Part shown: positions 43,644 through 56,754 of the stretch, one piece after another
Layout of the letters: each line of letters begins with the position of its first letter
Position numbering within the stretch: position 1 is the first letter of the stretch
NCBI GenBank assembly: GCA_013176395.1
Contig: JABMLP010000021.1
Location: forward strand, 806,001 to 870,000
Source of the DNA: Venturia oleaginea
Taxonomy: Eukaryota; Ascomycota; Dothideomycetes; Venturiales; Venturiaceae
DNA length: 64,000 bases
Direction of reading: 5' to 3'
Translations under genes and position numbers: made by a program
The notes under the pieces: model-generated
What the model saw: the letters and a program-made list of their open reading frames with translations, nothing else
Databases searched by the model: none
Told to the model about the DNA's origin: nothing

Positions 43644-44862
43644 ATGGCCTCACCACCCTACCAAATTCTCGTCCTCCCAGGCGACCACGCCGGCCCCGAA
43701 GTAATGACCGAAGCCCTCAAAGTCCTCTCCATAATCGATGCACATCTCTCCTCAAAGGCCTCCTCCAAGACCCCAATTTTCGCTCTCACAACAGATCTGG
43801 CAGGAGGCTGTTCAATCAACGTGCATGGCATCCCAGTCACACCTGCCGTCCTTTCTAAAGCCTCTAGTTCCCACGCAATCCTCTTCGGCAGCGTAGGAGG
43901 CCCAGAATGGGGCACCGCCCAACCGAATCCCGAATCCGGACTTCTACAATTACGGAAGCATATTGATGCTTTTGCAAATTTGAGACCTTGTAAACTGTAT
44001 TCGAAGAGTCTTGTGGGAAAGAGCCCGTTGAAAGAGGGAGTGATTCGGGATGTCGATTTCATGTTGCTGAGGGAGAATTGTGGTGGTGCTTATTTTGGGC
44101 AGAAAATTGAGGATTACGAGAAGGGCGTTGCTAGTGATAGCTGGATATATACTGTGCCTGAGGTGGAGAGATGTGCGCTTGTTGCTGCGAGTTTGGCATT
44201 ACAAGAGCAAGCTCTGGGAAAACCAGGTTTGGTGACGAGTGCTGATAAGGCAAATGTCCTTGGTACTTCTCTCTCCTACATCATTCTCGGAATCATCTTA
44301 CTGATGAGCTACAGCATCTGGTCGACTCTGGCGTCGTGCTGTAACCTCCACCTTCTCTACTTTCTATCCTCAGATCCCCTTACAACACCAACTTGCCGAT
44401 TCTCTTAGCATGCTTCTATGCACGAAACCTTCCTCCTTCAACGGCATAATCCTGACGGACAACACCTTCGGTGACATGCTCTCCGACCAATCCGGCGGTC
44501 TCTTAGGAACTCTCGGTGTTCTCCCTTCAGCCAGTCTCTGTGCCTCACCCACAGACGCAAAAGGAAACCCAGTGCCCGTAAAGGGATTATATGAAGCCGT
44601 ACATGGCTCGGCACCAGATATCGCTGGACAGGGACTTGTGAATCCGGTCGCCGAGATACTGAGCGTGGCGATGATGCTGAGGTATAGCTTTTGTTTGCTT
44701 GACGAGGCTGCTTTGATTGAAAAGGCCGTAGAGAGGGTGTTGGATGGGAAAGATATTGGTGGTTTGGAAATCAGGACGGGAGATTTAGGAGGGACGGCTA
44801 CGACGAGCGAGGTTGGTGATGCCGTCTGTGGTGTTCTTGAGGAGTTACTTGCTTCAAGGTAG
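43644..44862 (+). CDS. LEU2: 3-isopropylmalate dehydrogenase (LEU2-type)
   Basis: Exons are 43644-44262 and 44315-44862 with a 52-nt intron, giving 388 aa. It oxidatively decarboxylates 3-isopropylmalate in leucine synthesis. The substrate-recognition stretch ESGLLQLRK retains the Glu-Leu-Leu pattern typical of true isopropylmalate enzymes. Catalytic and binding residues follow in NLRPCKLY, MLLRENCGGAYFG, SADKANVL (lysine), and TDNTFGDMLSDQSGGLLGTLG (aspartates). EAVHGSAPDIAGQG binds the adenosine end of NAD. Splicing gives ANVLASGRLWRRAV, which fits the family exactly. Compared with standard fungal LEU2, RELTGGIYFGE has become RENCGGAYFGQ and SDEAS has become SDQSG. It may therefore be a second, divergent paralogue; whether another copy exists cannot be seen here. 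Confidence 0.92.
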
Positions 44863-46548
44863 GCACGAATATGAATCATATGAATAGATTGAACGATCGC
44901 CTTGCCATCTTCGGTTTCGAGGCATTTGGTGTAATGACAATAATCAATAAACCTCAAATCCCCGACGATCTTCAGCTCAATACATCTCCAAATCGAACAA
45001 TTCGACCTCCATTCCAACCAGCTTGTATCCCTAGCACACCATTCCACCATTCCACTCCCCATCAAAAGAAATCACCTCCTACCCACCCCAGCTCTTCTCC
45101 TCGTTTCCCACACCAAACTTGACGCTAAAATCATGAGCCATCATTTCCCTCATTTCCACCCACAATTCACAAGAAACTAACCGAGCAGCAAGTGCACTTA
45201 TCATAAGCAGTGCAAGGGAAAATTTGACAAGGTCCGTCTCCCATTTCGAGGTCGAGTGGACGTGAACTGCGGGTTCGATGAGTTACTTTTTCAAGATTGG
45301 TCAGAAGAGTTGATTTGTGTTTGTGTTTGTTGATGTTTGATGAACGGAAAACAAGATCGCAAGGGCACATAGGAAGTACTTAAAGCCACCTCAGCAAAGA
45401 GAGAAGTAATCACGAGCATCGAGAGCACATGATCTAATGTCTCCAACCATAGAGATAGGACGAGTAAATAATTGAAAGTAGGATCGCATAATAGCAATTC
45501 AGTCTTCCGACATCGACATCGATGATTTATGGCAACTGTAGCCTCCAAAATTGTCAGAGAATTGTCGACATCGATTTTGATCAGAAGACGCTGAAATGCT
45601 TCTAGCTACCTACTCATTAGACATGAATTGAAGGCCTGGCATGCATGCCATACTGATAGAGATGCACTCTCCTCCACTAACCCCAAGACACGTACAGTAA
45701 ATATGTCAACTTTTCGCAACTATTCCTATTATCTACTTACAAATCAAAGGACTAATCGATCAAAATTTCATCATCCACCATTCCACCAATCAATCATCGT
45801 CCCCCAAATTTGTGCTCATGAGAAGAAAAGAAAAGAGTTTATCCATCATCGTCAACCACTCCAAACTCGTATCCCACGCACATCAATGAAGCAAAATCGT
45901 CATGAAATATCCACCCATAGTTGCCATCCTATCCATACTCGCAATGGAGAATCAGAAAAGCAAAAACACAAAGGGAAGAATTGAAAAGCATTTTTAGTCA
46001 GGTTGTGAAGTGTAAAGGGATCCCAAGTGTAGGGCAAGAATGCAAATCTTTTGGACCAGTGAGGAAAACGCCGGAGGTGTCGAGTCGTAGTACAAATCAA
46101 AGGGAATAAGGGAATTGTGTTGGGTACAGGGCAAGGGAAAATGTTTCAGCCCAAATGGCTTTTCCGTTCTCATCATCGTCATCAAAATGCTTTCGATGAC
46201 GCCAGCATGCCGACGGATGCTCTAGTGTACAAAAGGCATGCCGTCGAAGGAGACTGGGTATCTTTCCAAGCGTGTCCTATGGTACATTGGCCGTAAGAAG
46301 GAAATCGAGTCGTGAGGAGGTGCGTCAATCAGTATCGCTTCGTAATGCGTAGCGCTAAAATCCTCGCTGCGTGGGATGTTGGAGATGTTGAAATGCAGTA
46401 GCGCACGCGCATGCGAAGATCAGAATGATCTCGAAGCTTCGGAAGAGGTACACGATAGATAATGCGCCGTCGCGTCATGAAATCCATAAGTGCCTGCGTC
46501 TACCAAACCGTGAAATCGTGATTCGTGAAACTCGTCAAGGTATCTGCC
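44863..46548. other. spacer between convergent genes
   Basis: No gene supported over 1.7 kb; it is AT-rich with many short runs and holds the 3' untranslated regions of the LEU2-type and Pumilio genes. Frames at 45291-45548 and 45628-45984 lack motifs. Confidence 0.45.
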
Positions 46549-49500
46549 CTAGAAGAATGACAGACCGGCGCCGGCACCTTGTGGCTGGTAACCGCGTCTA
46601 CCAGAGGGGTAGGCTGACTGGTTAGCAGCGTGCTGGAGATGGATTGGTACAGCAGCACCATTCAAGCGGTGTGGCTGAGGAGAAGCTATGTTGACGTTGT
46701 AGCCATTGGTGTAGCCGTTGGCGTATCCATTGGCGTGTCCGTAGCTGTTGACACCATTCATACCGTTCATGCCGTTGGCTGGTGGGTAGCCAGGATATTG
46801 CTGTGGTGGCATTTGGTAAAGACCAGATGAAGGTGGTCCAGAGCTGATGGGCGTGATTTGGCCATTGTTGGAAGCGTCGGACTCCAGCAAGCCGCCACCG
46901 GATGTACGACCCTGGAGCTTTGAAGCAAGTCGGCGTCCACATGGAGTGCTGCGAATGTTACCCATGATTGGGATGATGACTTCCCAAAGACGGTCTTTGT
47001 TCTCTTGGTCTCCGTGCTCGAGCGCAGTCTGAACGACGTAGTTGGCAAAGTTATCGCGCAACAACTTCTCCATCTCAGAGCCAGCAATGACAAACTCATC
47101 GATCAAGCCGCGCTTTATGTCCATGTCAGCGACGCGAATGCACTTCTCCATAACATTAGAGCTGAACTTCTGCTTGGAAAGTTCAACAATACGACCAGCA
47201 AAACCAGAGCACAATGGGCGGGTGAAGTCGGGAATACTGAGATCAAGAATGTACTGTACAACGTAGTTGCCAAATGGGTCCTGGACAAGAGAGTAGGCAT
47301 TCTGGATGACATGGCCGACCAACTTGGCCTTCTGGGCACCGGTAGCGTGGTCGATGCAGCGCTGCAAGACACAGCATCCGTGACGGTGAGTGCCGACCAC
47401 AAGACAATTGTAGCCAACGGCTTCGAAGATGAACTCGGCATCAACGGGCTTGAGGTGGTTGAGACACTTTTGAATGACATGGTTGCCGTTGAGGTCCTGG
47501 ATGAGACCTACGACATCCTTCTCGAAGGCGCCCTTGACTGTCTCGATCTGCGAAATGTTAGTCACCGTTGTGCAAGGAGAGTTGTGGGCCGTAGGTCATA
47601 CCTGTTCACGAGTCGAGATGAACTCGATCATCTTCTGGAGAGCGCGAGTTCCATGTTGGTTCAAGGCGATCTTCACCATGTCAGGTGCAGCATTGTTGAT
47701 CAGCTCGGTGCGCTGGTTATCGGTAGAGAACTCCAGCAACTTCTGGCACAAGTAATTGCCGAACGGATCTAGAAAGTGTTAATAATGCGTATGGGCAACG
47801 CGAGCAGCTCACTTACCAGTCATCAACTCAACAACGTGTTCCTTGGTCTCCTCGAAGATCATGTCCACATGCTCTGGGTCTTGTTCCTCAAGCTTACGCT
47901 GAAGGAAGCGGCAGCCGTGCTGGTCCTTGCAAAGCTCGTAGATCTGGCCTTGCATATTCTCCAGCTTGAAGTTGGCATAGCGAGTGCTGTCTGCGATTTG
48001 GTCAGCCTCAGTGTTGGTGGCGTGGGGACTGAAGCTCTTACCATCGCTGGTCTGGGTGCGGCGCTGCTGGATAACACGTGCCTGGCTATCCTGAGCATTG
48101 TAGCGAGTGCTGGGGTTGGTGCTCATGGGAGCATATGGCTGATAGCCTTGGTAGGTACTGCCATAGCCATTTCCTTGGTACATTGGAGGTCCGTTCCAGG
48201 CAGGTGGTGGACTACCCATGTTCATGTTGTTCATGCCGTTGACGATGGTAGAGACTCCGTAACCAGTGTACAATGGAGCTTGGCTGTACGGGTTGCCGTT
48301 TTGTGGAGAGATCGCGGTGGCAGGAGACTGTGGAGGTGCAGCGGAGGAAGAACTGTTGTGTGTGGGACCAAAGGCGGGTGCATTGGCCTGAAGACCGCTG
48401 GACGGCATTTGGCGCATGACCTTGTCCTCAACACGGCTTTCTGCAGTAGCGAAGTCCCTGCTGAGACGGTTGTTTGCATTCATCGGGTTGCGACCCATGC
48501 TCGCATTGTGGTTGTGAAGGTGCTTTTCAGCATGAGACAGGTTAGCGGCAGAGTTCCCATTCGAGTCCATCTCAGCACCAGTGTTCTTGACGGTCGGGAT
48601 GTCGTTGGTTGAGTAGGATTGTGTCAGCTTTGGCATAACACTCGAGAACCCGCCTGGCAAGCTCTGCATACTGGAGCGCTTGCTTGCCAAGCTTGTCTCA
48701 ACAGTGACGGGGCTACCAAAGAAGTCCATGGAACGACGGTTGTTTTTTGGAGGTGTGTCAAAGGTTGCAGAGGCCTTGTACTCGCCGTTGCGAGCGATAC
48801 CGTTCGCTGGGAGACTCACTTGAACGCGGTGGCCACGGCTGCTGTAGGAGCCATTGGACCCATCTTCGCCATGGTTGGAACCCATAGTACCGGAGCTCGA
48901 GGCTGGCTGCATGCTGCTCTCACCGTGACGGCGAAGGAGCGGGAAGCCCTCACTGTTGGTGTCCATGTGCAGGAAGTCGATAGAACCGGTGCGGGGGTTT
49001 GGTGGCATGGTCTCTTCGTCCATGTCGTATCCGATGATGGAGCTGAGGTCTGGCATTCCTAAGATGGACTCAACGTCTGGCATGGAACGATAATCGAAGT
49101 TCGTAACTGGCATAGAATTGCGGTTCAAGCTGTGATATGTCAGCGTAGTTGCAAGCCAGGTGGTGAGTGATGGGAATGAGCGAAGGAGGCTGCGGCGGCA
49201 GAGCGATCGGAGCAGTGAGAGCCAAGAGTGAAGTCGTGAAGAGAAAGTGACCTTGCTGGTAGTAAAGCTGCAGAAAAGGCTTTCAATGGCGGGAGACAAT
49301 AGCAGCAGAGATGGATAGTGAGTGTTGTGAAGTCAAAGTGAACATCGTGGGTCTACTATATGACTTTCTCACGTGGCTACCCGGACTCAGATCTGCTCAG
49401 ATCTGACCATACCACTGTTGCCTGATTCAAGAAGGAGAAAACGTTGAACTTACTTGGCTTGACGTCGGCTGCCCAAATTCGTAATCTCAAATTGATAGTC

Positions 49501-50899
49501 GTCTCTCTCCTCGTCAGATCCGCGGCGCGATCCAGGAACAGACAAGCCGGTGAAATTTGAAGCAATGCTTTGAGAGCCTGATCGATTAGCACGAGGAGAG
49601 GCAATGGAACCAATGCCTGAAGTGGAAGCCATGCTAGCCAATGACAACCTGTTCGGCCGAGAGATGGCAGACGGGAATCCATTGTCACGGTACTCTGGAG
49701 GTGTGGTGGGTTCAGATTGGTGACCTGACATACTCAAACGATAGATATCTTTCTCAAGGCGTTGCAACTCGTCTTTGGCTCGGAGGTCGAGGATCTCGAG
49801 TTCAGATTGTCTGCGTTTCGTTGCTTCGTATTCTTCTTTGCGTTTTTGTAGCTGTAGGTGTCAGTGAATGACAAGGCAATGAGTGGCCACAGAAGTGAAG
49901 AGAAGTGGCCAAGATTGGAATCAAATGAGAGCAAGATGAGGAAGTGAAAAGTGTTCAAGGAGTGAGTGGTTGGCAACAACTCTGGTCAAGAATCGTTTGC
50001 TAGACAGATTCGACCGCATTCAAAGACGAGATCAAACACCCAGCGACATTGCTCAGTACGAGTTTCTCAGGCCGATAACCGGGTCACGACAATGAGCCTT
50101 GCCAACATAAAGTAGTGCGACACACGATGAGCGCAAAGGCTCAGGACTTCGATTCCTATCATATCTCTCAAGCTGCTCACCCTTGGGGAAACAGTCTTTC
50201 AAGATTGAACGCGTAAAACGCGCGAAGTGGTGAAATCAGATGGCGCGTGGAAAAAACAAAACAGAAAAAACCAGAGTGCGAGTAAGCAGGTCTGAACACA
50301 AACAACAAATAAAAGAACGATACGAACCAGGGCACTTCTGCGACGTCAGAGACGACAGTGCTAATAGCACGGAGTGCTGTTAGCACGGAGTGCTGTACTG
50401 GTGGAAAGAAGAGAGGAAGGGTGTTGTAGGTGTGGGTGTGTTGTGTGGTGGGTGTTGTAAATATTCATGGACAGGAAATGGCTCCGAAAATGGTTCTACC
50501 TAGCAACCATCGTATTCTCCACACAACAACAGACGTGGCGCCATTATGGCACATGTGTCCGAGTCAAGCAAGTAGTACGACTTTATGCCAGACTGAAAGA
50601 TCCTCTTCACCAAATCACCAAATTTCTTATGTGAATATCCGTTCTGACTTCGAGAAATTGCTTACCACTGATGCTATGTCCGCTGTAGGCTCGGCCGCTT
50701 GCTTCCTTTGCTGCCCTATTGGCGACAAAGGTGTCATTGAAGAGAGGGTAGGTATGGTCGGTATTTGATTTGTTGTGAATCGGCGGTGGAGACCAGGGGT
50801 TGTGGTTGAGGTATTCGAGGGTTGCGAGCCAATTGGCCTGTTGTATGCTGGGAAGGATGATTCATTTTGAGGGGACCGAAGGCCATTCGTGAAAGCCAT
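46549..50899 (-). CDS. Pumilio/PUF RNA-binding protein (Puf4/Mpt5-like)
   Basis: Exons are 50666-50899, 49454-49851, 47817-49129, 47602-47768 and 46549-47547, giving 1036 aa. It binds UGUA-type sites in 3' untranslated regions and represses or localises mRNAs. The N-terminal half is Ser/Asn/Pro-rich. A charged helix (LQKRKEEYEATKRRQSELEI) begins exon 2. The PUF domain lies at about 590-925, with its repeats legible: YELCKDQHGCRFLQRKL, DPFGNYLCQKLLEF, LNQHGTRALQKMIEF, DLNGNHVIQKCLNHL, GTHRHGCCVLQRCID, DPFGNYVVQYILDL, KQKFSSNVMEKCIR and RDNFANYVVQTALEH. These triplets are the RNA-base readers. The tail is Gly/Asn/Tyr-rich (GYANGYTNGYN) and prion-like. The first intron is 814 nt, unusually long here, so a missed small exon is possible. 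Confidence 0.93.
50365..50396. repeat. tandem 16-bp palindromic duplication in PUF intron 1
   Basis: TAGCACGGAGTGCTGT occurs twice in direct succession (50365-50380 and 50381-50396). Each copy contains the inverted pair AGCAC/GTGCT. It lies within the long first intron of the Pumilio gene. Confidence 0.85.
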
Positions 50900-52684
50900 A
50901 TTGAATAACTATACACACGATCAGTATACTCGGATTCGACTGAGGATTCGAGCGTGTGGGGTGGAGATATATAGGGGAGCTTGGGCTTTCTACAGCAAGG
51001 TTTGGACTCGACGCGGATTTGGAAGGACTCACTGCTCAGGTACTTATACAGTGCGAATGCCCAGGTGAGTCGATGCTCTTTGTTGGGGGAACAATCTTGA
51101 GTACGAGAAGGACTGGACTCGCTCGAGGTTGGTGTTCGTGACCAGGTTTAGGACAGGAACAGCTTCCCTCGGAGCCAAAGCGCAGTCTAGAGAACCGTGC
51201 GCAAAATCTATAGAACAGGTAATAATACAGCTCGTCTCACTATAGCATCGGAGGGGTTGTTTGGAGAAAGATGGGATGGGAGCGAAGATGGGTGTCCGAG
51301 GAATGGGACCTGTTCTAGGAATGAATTCAGGGTCTGAACGGGTAAAGCTAGAGCATCCAGAACAAATAATATGCATTCAGGCGTGCATGAAAGTCCCGAA
51401 CCTCAACTTTCACAGCACTACGTTCTCTGTACCTGGATCAGCTAGCTACAGCACTGCTGCGGGTGCCATTTCTCTGCTGCTTGAGTAATTTTCAATCGGC
51501 TCCGAAAGATTTGATTGTGCTCTATGTGTATTCCTCAGTACGGTGGTCCGAAATCCACTCCGAGATGGAGCTGTGAGCCGGTGCCAGAGCAATACGACTA
51601 CCTACGTAGCAGCTCCGCCATGCCATGCATCCGCTCCGATACCTCGAATCCAGTCATGGAGGGGCAACACATGATTTACACTCCCCGGACACTCCACCCT
51701 GAGCATTACAGCAGGCGTGGCGACTGGCAACCATGCAGCCTCCAACGACCTTCTCTCTTGCTTGCGGAAGCACACGAAATTGGCCGGAGCGTGATCTACA
51801 ACGCTGCCACGTCTTTTGCGCGCATTTGCAAGCGCCCAGCGGCATGACTCTTGTTGGTGTCTCAGGGAATTGTGCAGGAATTTGATTGCCTGTCCCAGCT
51901 CTCACCGCTCCTTGGGCGAGGTTTTGGTGCTTCGGCTGCAGTTGCAATGCAGGAGGTTGCAGGGGTCAGTTCATGGGGTTGGTCGGTTGAGACAATGGCG
52001 GTTATCGAGCCTGAGCAATTGAGACGGATCCATTATGAAGAAAAGGCCTACCACTCATAGAGAGCGGGAAGCGACGGCGACCAGGAACAGACGAGAACCA
52101 AGAACAGAGAAACAAACGATCAATACTGGTAACCTCCAGGTTATCTTACCGGATCGGATATAAAACATGGCGGCAAAGAGACCCGCTAGACTGACGAACC
52201 GAGTATAACGTAAGCATTTTATCTTCCGACCTGCCAAGTCTAGCAGTGGCTGTAAGACTTCTGGATATGAGACGAGGAACTCTGCTGGGAATCAATCGTC
52301 CTCGATGTAAAGTAAGGATTGATTCAAGTAACCAAGCTATCAACTCAATCTGACCACCCCCAAGTTCGTGATAACTCAATCAAAACAAATTCTATACTCC
52401 CGAAACTTGTTCTCAGCGACAAGAAGAGGTATCTGGATGGTAAGAGAGGTTTTCAGAATTTACTCTACTCGTTGAGCATGTTCCTTTTCGCACGCACTGA
52501 TGGACCAGCACGGGCAGGAAGTTTTTGTGCTAGGTTAGCATTCTGAGATATTCACCCCGCACAGATCTTGTGCCGAGTTCTTCGGCACGCTACTTTTGTC
52601 CTAATCCTCGCAAATGCTAGATCAAAAAAGTCAACCACTTCACTGAATATATTGACTCACCCGGAGTTCACCACCACTGAATCA
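50900..52684. other. divergent intergenic region, Pumilio and RPC2 genes
   Basis: About 1.8 kb with the promoters of both genes. Short frames (for example 51044-51376 minus, 51515-51847 plus) have no motif and no supporting introns. Confidence 0.45.
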
Positions 52685-55600
52685 ATGCCTCCAAAGGCCA
52701 CGAAGAAGGCCCCGGCGGCTAGCCCGGCTGTTGCTCCAAAGGTTTGAATAAATGCGCCTATGAACTGGCGTTATCAGTCTTCTAATATGCCAAACAGGAT
52801 ACAACCACTGCCCCTCGAAAACGCGCCCCGCCACGAACAAAAGCACCTCCGCCCGATCCTTCACCTGCGATAATTGTAGAGCCTGGAGATCCCGAGATAA
52901 AAGAAGATCCACTGGACCCGGCAGCCATTCGGAGAAGGGCGAAGAGAATGAACGATGCCTTCGAGCCCATGCTGGAGCCTTTCTATGACGGAAAACATTT
53001 GACGGATGAGATCAAGACAGAGAGGGACAAATGGAATCTACTTCCTGCGTTTCTCAAAGTAAAGGGTCTGATCAAGCAACACATCGACTCCTTCAACCAT
53101 TTCCTTGAAGTGGAGCTAAAAAAGATTGTGCTTGCGAACGCAAACAAGAAAGTCCTTAGCGACGTGGATAACAAGTTTTGGCTGGAATACACAGACATTA
53201 GGGTTTTAAAGCCAAACCTGCGTTGCCGAAGACGATCGACCTCACGGCAACTCTAGCATCACTCCGCAAGAATGCCGACTTCGAGATATGACCTATTCCG
53301 CGCCTATAGTGGTCGATGTTACATACCGGCGAGGGAACCAAAAAGTCAGACGGAAAGATGTCAGAATCGGACGCATGCCAATCATGCTGCGGAGCAACAA
53401 TTGTGTCCTGGCTGGGAAGAACGAAGCAGAACTGGCACGGCTTAATGAGTGCTCCGTAGATCCTGGTGGCTATTTTGTGGTGAGGGGTCAAGAGAAGGTC
53501 ATTTTGGTGCAGGAACAGCTCAGCAAAAATCGAGTCATTGTTGAATCCTTCAAAGGCGTAATTCAGGCATCAGTCACAAGTTCCACTCACGAGCGCAAGT
53601 CAAAAACCTACGTCTTGCTCAAGAAAGGAAAGCTCTTCGTCCGCCACAATATTTTGAGTGAGGATGTGCCAGTCGTTGTCATGCTCAAAGCCATGGGCAT
53701 TCAGTCTGATCACGAAATCCTATCACTTGTGGCTGGTGAGGACAGCAAATACCAAGACATGTTCGCTGTCAACTTCGAGGATCTACTCAAGGAAGATATC
53801 AAGACTCAACAGCAAGCCTTAGAATATCTCGGCCAGCGCGTCAAAATCATGCGTAAGCCCATCGGTATGCCTAATCGAAGAAACTTCCAGCAAGAAGCAG
53901 TTGAGGCTTTAGTTTCCGTCATCATCACTCATGTCCCAGTCGTTGACATGGACTTCCGCCCCAAGGCTCTTTACATCGCCTTCATGGTACGAAGAGTGCT
54001 CATGGCTATGTACGATCCGAAGCTTGTAGACGATCGAGATTACGTTGGCAACAAGCGTCTTGAATTGGCAGGCCAGATGTTAGCTCTTCTCTTCGAGGAT
54101 CATTTCAAACGATTCAATACCGACTTCAAGCTACGAGTCGATAAAGTACTGAAAAAGCAAAATCGAACAGCTGAGTTCGATGCATTTGATCATCTCGCGA
54201 TGCATGGCAATCACATCACTATGGGCATGGAGAGAGCAATTGCGACCGGAAATTGGAGTCTCAAGCGTTTCAAGATGGAGAAAGCCGGAGTCTCTCACGT
54301 TCTCAGCCGACTGAGCTACGTCGCAGCCCTCGGTATGCTGACACGGATATCGTCCCAATTCGAAAAAACTAGAAAGGTCAGTGGACCTCGTGCGCTGCAG
54401 CCTTCACAATTCGGCATGTTGTGTCTTGCGGATACTCCCGAAGGTGAACAGTGTGGGCTGGTAAAGAACTTAGCTCTCATGACCCACATCACGACTGAAG
54501 ACGAGGAAGAACCTGTGCGAAAGATCATATTCCAACTCGGTGCGGAAGACGTAACGCAGGCCAATGGTCAAGATTTGTATAAAGAGGGTACATACATTAT
54601 TTTCGTTAACGGTACACCACTTGCTATGACGCATCAGCCGAAGCGATTCTTGAACGACTTTCGAAAGTTCAGGAGAATGGGGAGGATGTCAGAATTTATC
54701 TCCATCTTTATCAATCATCACCATTGCGCTGTTCATATCGCCACTGACGAAGGCCGCATTTGCCGGCCTCTCATCGTGGTTGAAAAGAAGAAATCAAGGG
54801 TCACAGCTCGCGCTCTCAAGGCTTTAAGAGACGGAAAATTCACATTCGAAGACTTTCTCGCCCGAGGACTGGTGGAGTATGTTGATGTCAATGAAGAGAA
54901 CGACTCGGATGTCGCCATCTACGAGCACCAGATCACGGATGCCACGACCCATCTCGAAATCGAGCCTTTCACAGTCCTAGGCGCTGTCGCTGGCCTCATC
55001 CCTTACCCTCATCACAACCAGTCCCCTCGAAATACTTACCAATGTGCTATGGGTAAGCAAGCAATAGGTGCTATTGCTTACAACCAGTTCAAACGCATGG
55101 ATACACTACTTTATCTCATGGTCTATCCACAAAGACCTATGGTAAAGACGCGGACGATCGAGTTGATTCAGTACGACAAGCTTCCCGCTGGTCAGAACGC
55201 AACTGTTGCGGTCATGTCATACTCTGGATACGATATAGAGGACGCGTTGGTGCTGAACAAAGCTTCCTGTGACCGAGGATTCGGGCGCTGTCAGGTCTTC
55301 AAGAAAGTCACCATCCCGCTTCGTCGCTACTTGAATGGCAACCAGGAAATCCTCAACGCAGCAGCTAGAGACCCGAAAAAGCATAAGACGGTTGGTGCCG
55401 ATGGAGTAGTCGAATCGGGCGTTTTGATCAGCAAAAATGATGTCTACGCCATGAAACAGACGCCCATGGACACTGCACCGAAGGGCTTCTCAAGAACAGA
55501 TACAGCGACCGGCAGTCGTAACGCCTACCGCAATACATTCCAGTCATATAAACTCAAAGAGCCATCTTACGTCGACAAGGTCATGTTCACGGCATCAGAA

Positions 55601-56389
55601 ACAGATGTCACCACCATCAAGATTCTTACCCGCCAAACCCGCCGTCCCGAACTTGGTGACAAATTCTCCTCGCGCCACGGACAGAAAGGTGTGACAGGTC
55701 TCATTGCCGAACAAACAGATATGCCGTTTGACCAAAAGGGCATCTGTCCCGACATCATCATGAACCCCCACGGTTTCCCCTCCCGTATGACAGTTGGCAA
55801 AATGATGGAATTGGTTTCCGGAAAAGCTGGTGTGCTGCGCGGAGAACATCAGTATGGTACTGCGTTCGGTGGATCTAAGATGGAAGACATGGGCCAGACG
55901 CTCATCGAGAATGGCTTCAATTATGGTGGTAAGGACATGCTTACTTGCGGTATCACGGGTGTTACCATCCCGTCCTATATCTTCTTTGGGCCAATCTACT
56001 ATCAGAAGTTGAAGCATATGGTCCAGGATAAGATGCACGCTCGAGCTACTGGTCCGATCGCGCTACTCACGCGTCAACCCACCGAAGGTCGTGCTCGAGA
56101 CGGTGGTCTCCGTCTGGGAGAAATGGAGCGTGACTGTCTCATCGCTTATGGCGCTGCACAACTTCTCAGGGAACGTCTTATGTTGTCTTCGGACAAGCAC
56201 ATTTGCGATGTCTGCGCCAAGTGTGGTGGTATCGGATATCAGGGTTGGTGTCAGAGTTGTAAGAGCTCGGATGGGGTGAGGGAGATGGTGATGCCGTACG
56301 CGGCTAAGCTTTTGGTTCAGGAGTTGAGTTCTATGAATGTGAGGACAAGCTTGAAGCTGGTGGAAGAGTTCCCTACGAAGTTGAGATGA
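52685..56389 (+). CDS. RPC2: RNA polymerase III second-largest subunit RPC2, apparent frameshift
   Basis: Exons are 52685-52741 and 52798-56389 (56-nt intron); about 1215 aa if read through one extra base. It forms half of the Pol III active centre that makes tRNA and 5S rRNA. The disordered Lys/Pro-rich start leads to [15 protein letters not shown], then [12 protein letters not shown]. There the frame breaks: between about 53206 and 53224 one surplus base is needed to reach [19 protein letters not shown]. No GT-AG intron fits. The rest is intact: [68 protein letters not shown] and the C-terminal zinc site CDVCAKCGG with GWCQSC. An essential single-copy gene should not be broken, so a sequence error is likely. 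Confidence 0.95.
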
Positions 56390-56754
56390 TGGAATTGGAT
56401 GGCAAAAGTACGATACTGGGTGCATTGGTGGCGTTCTCTTGATACTCCTTTTTGGTTGAAATGCATGGCGAAGCGGTTCACGGGCACTGGAATATGGTAG
56501 GCATCTCGATTAGGATGATCGATATGAAACGATAAGATAGGTTTGTCCGTTGTCGGCGCACAGTGGTGCCCTCAGTTCGAGGTGTCCTGGTCCTCCACTT
56601 GACAAACAATGTGGCGTCTTGAAGTAAAGTCCCCTAATCCAAAATCGACATGGATAATTTTCCGGCGAGAATCATTTTTGCAGTCTCTATATATTCATCG
56701 ATATCGATCTCGGCTTGCGCCTTATCAACCATTTTCCAATCTTCTCACGATTTT
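56390..56754. other. short convergent spacer
   Basis: About 365 bp between the RPC2 stop and the stop of the minus-strand gene at 56755; presumably both 3' untranslated regions. Nothing else seen. Confidence 0.5.

Noticed and set aside
47005..48612. long plus-strand open frames of 255 and 278 codons
   Set aside because: They are exact antisense of Pumilio exons with conserved repeats on the minus strand; no introns or motifs of their own.
53203..53256. intron GTTTTA...CTCTAG as a way to repair the RPC2 frame
   Set aside because: The ends are GT and AG, but splicing gives the wrong phase and removes residues expected in the family.
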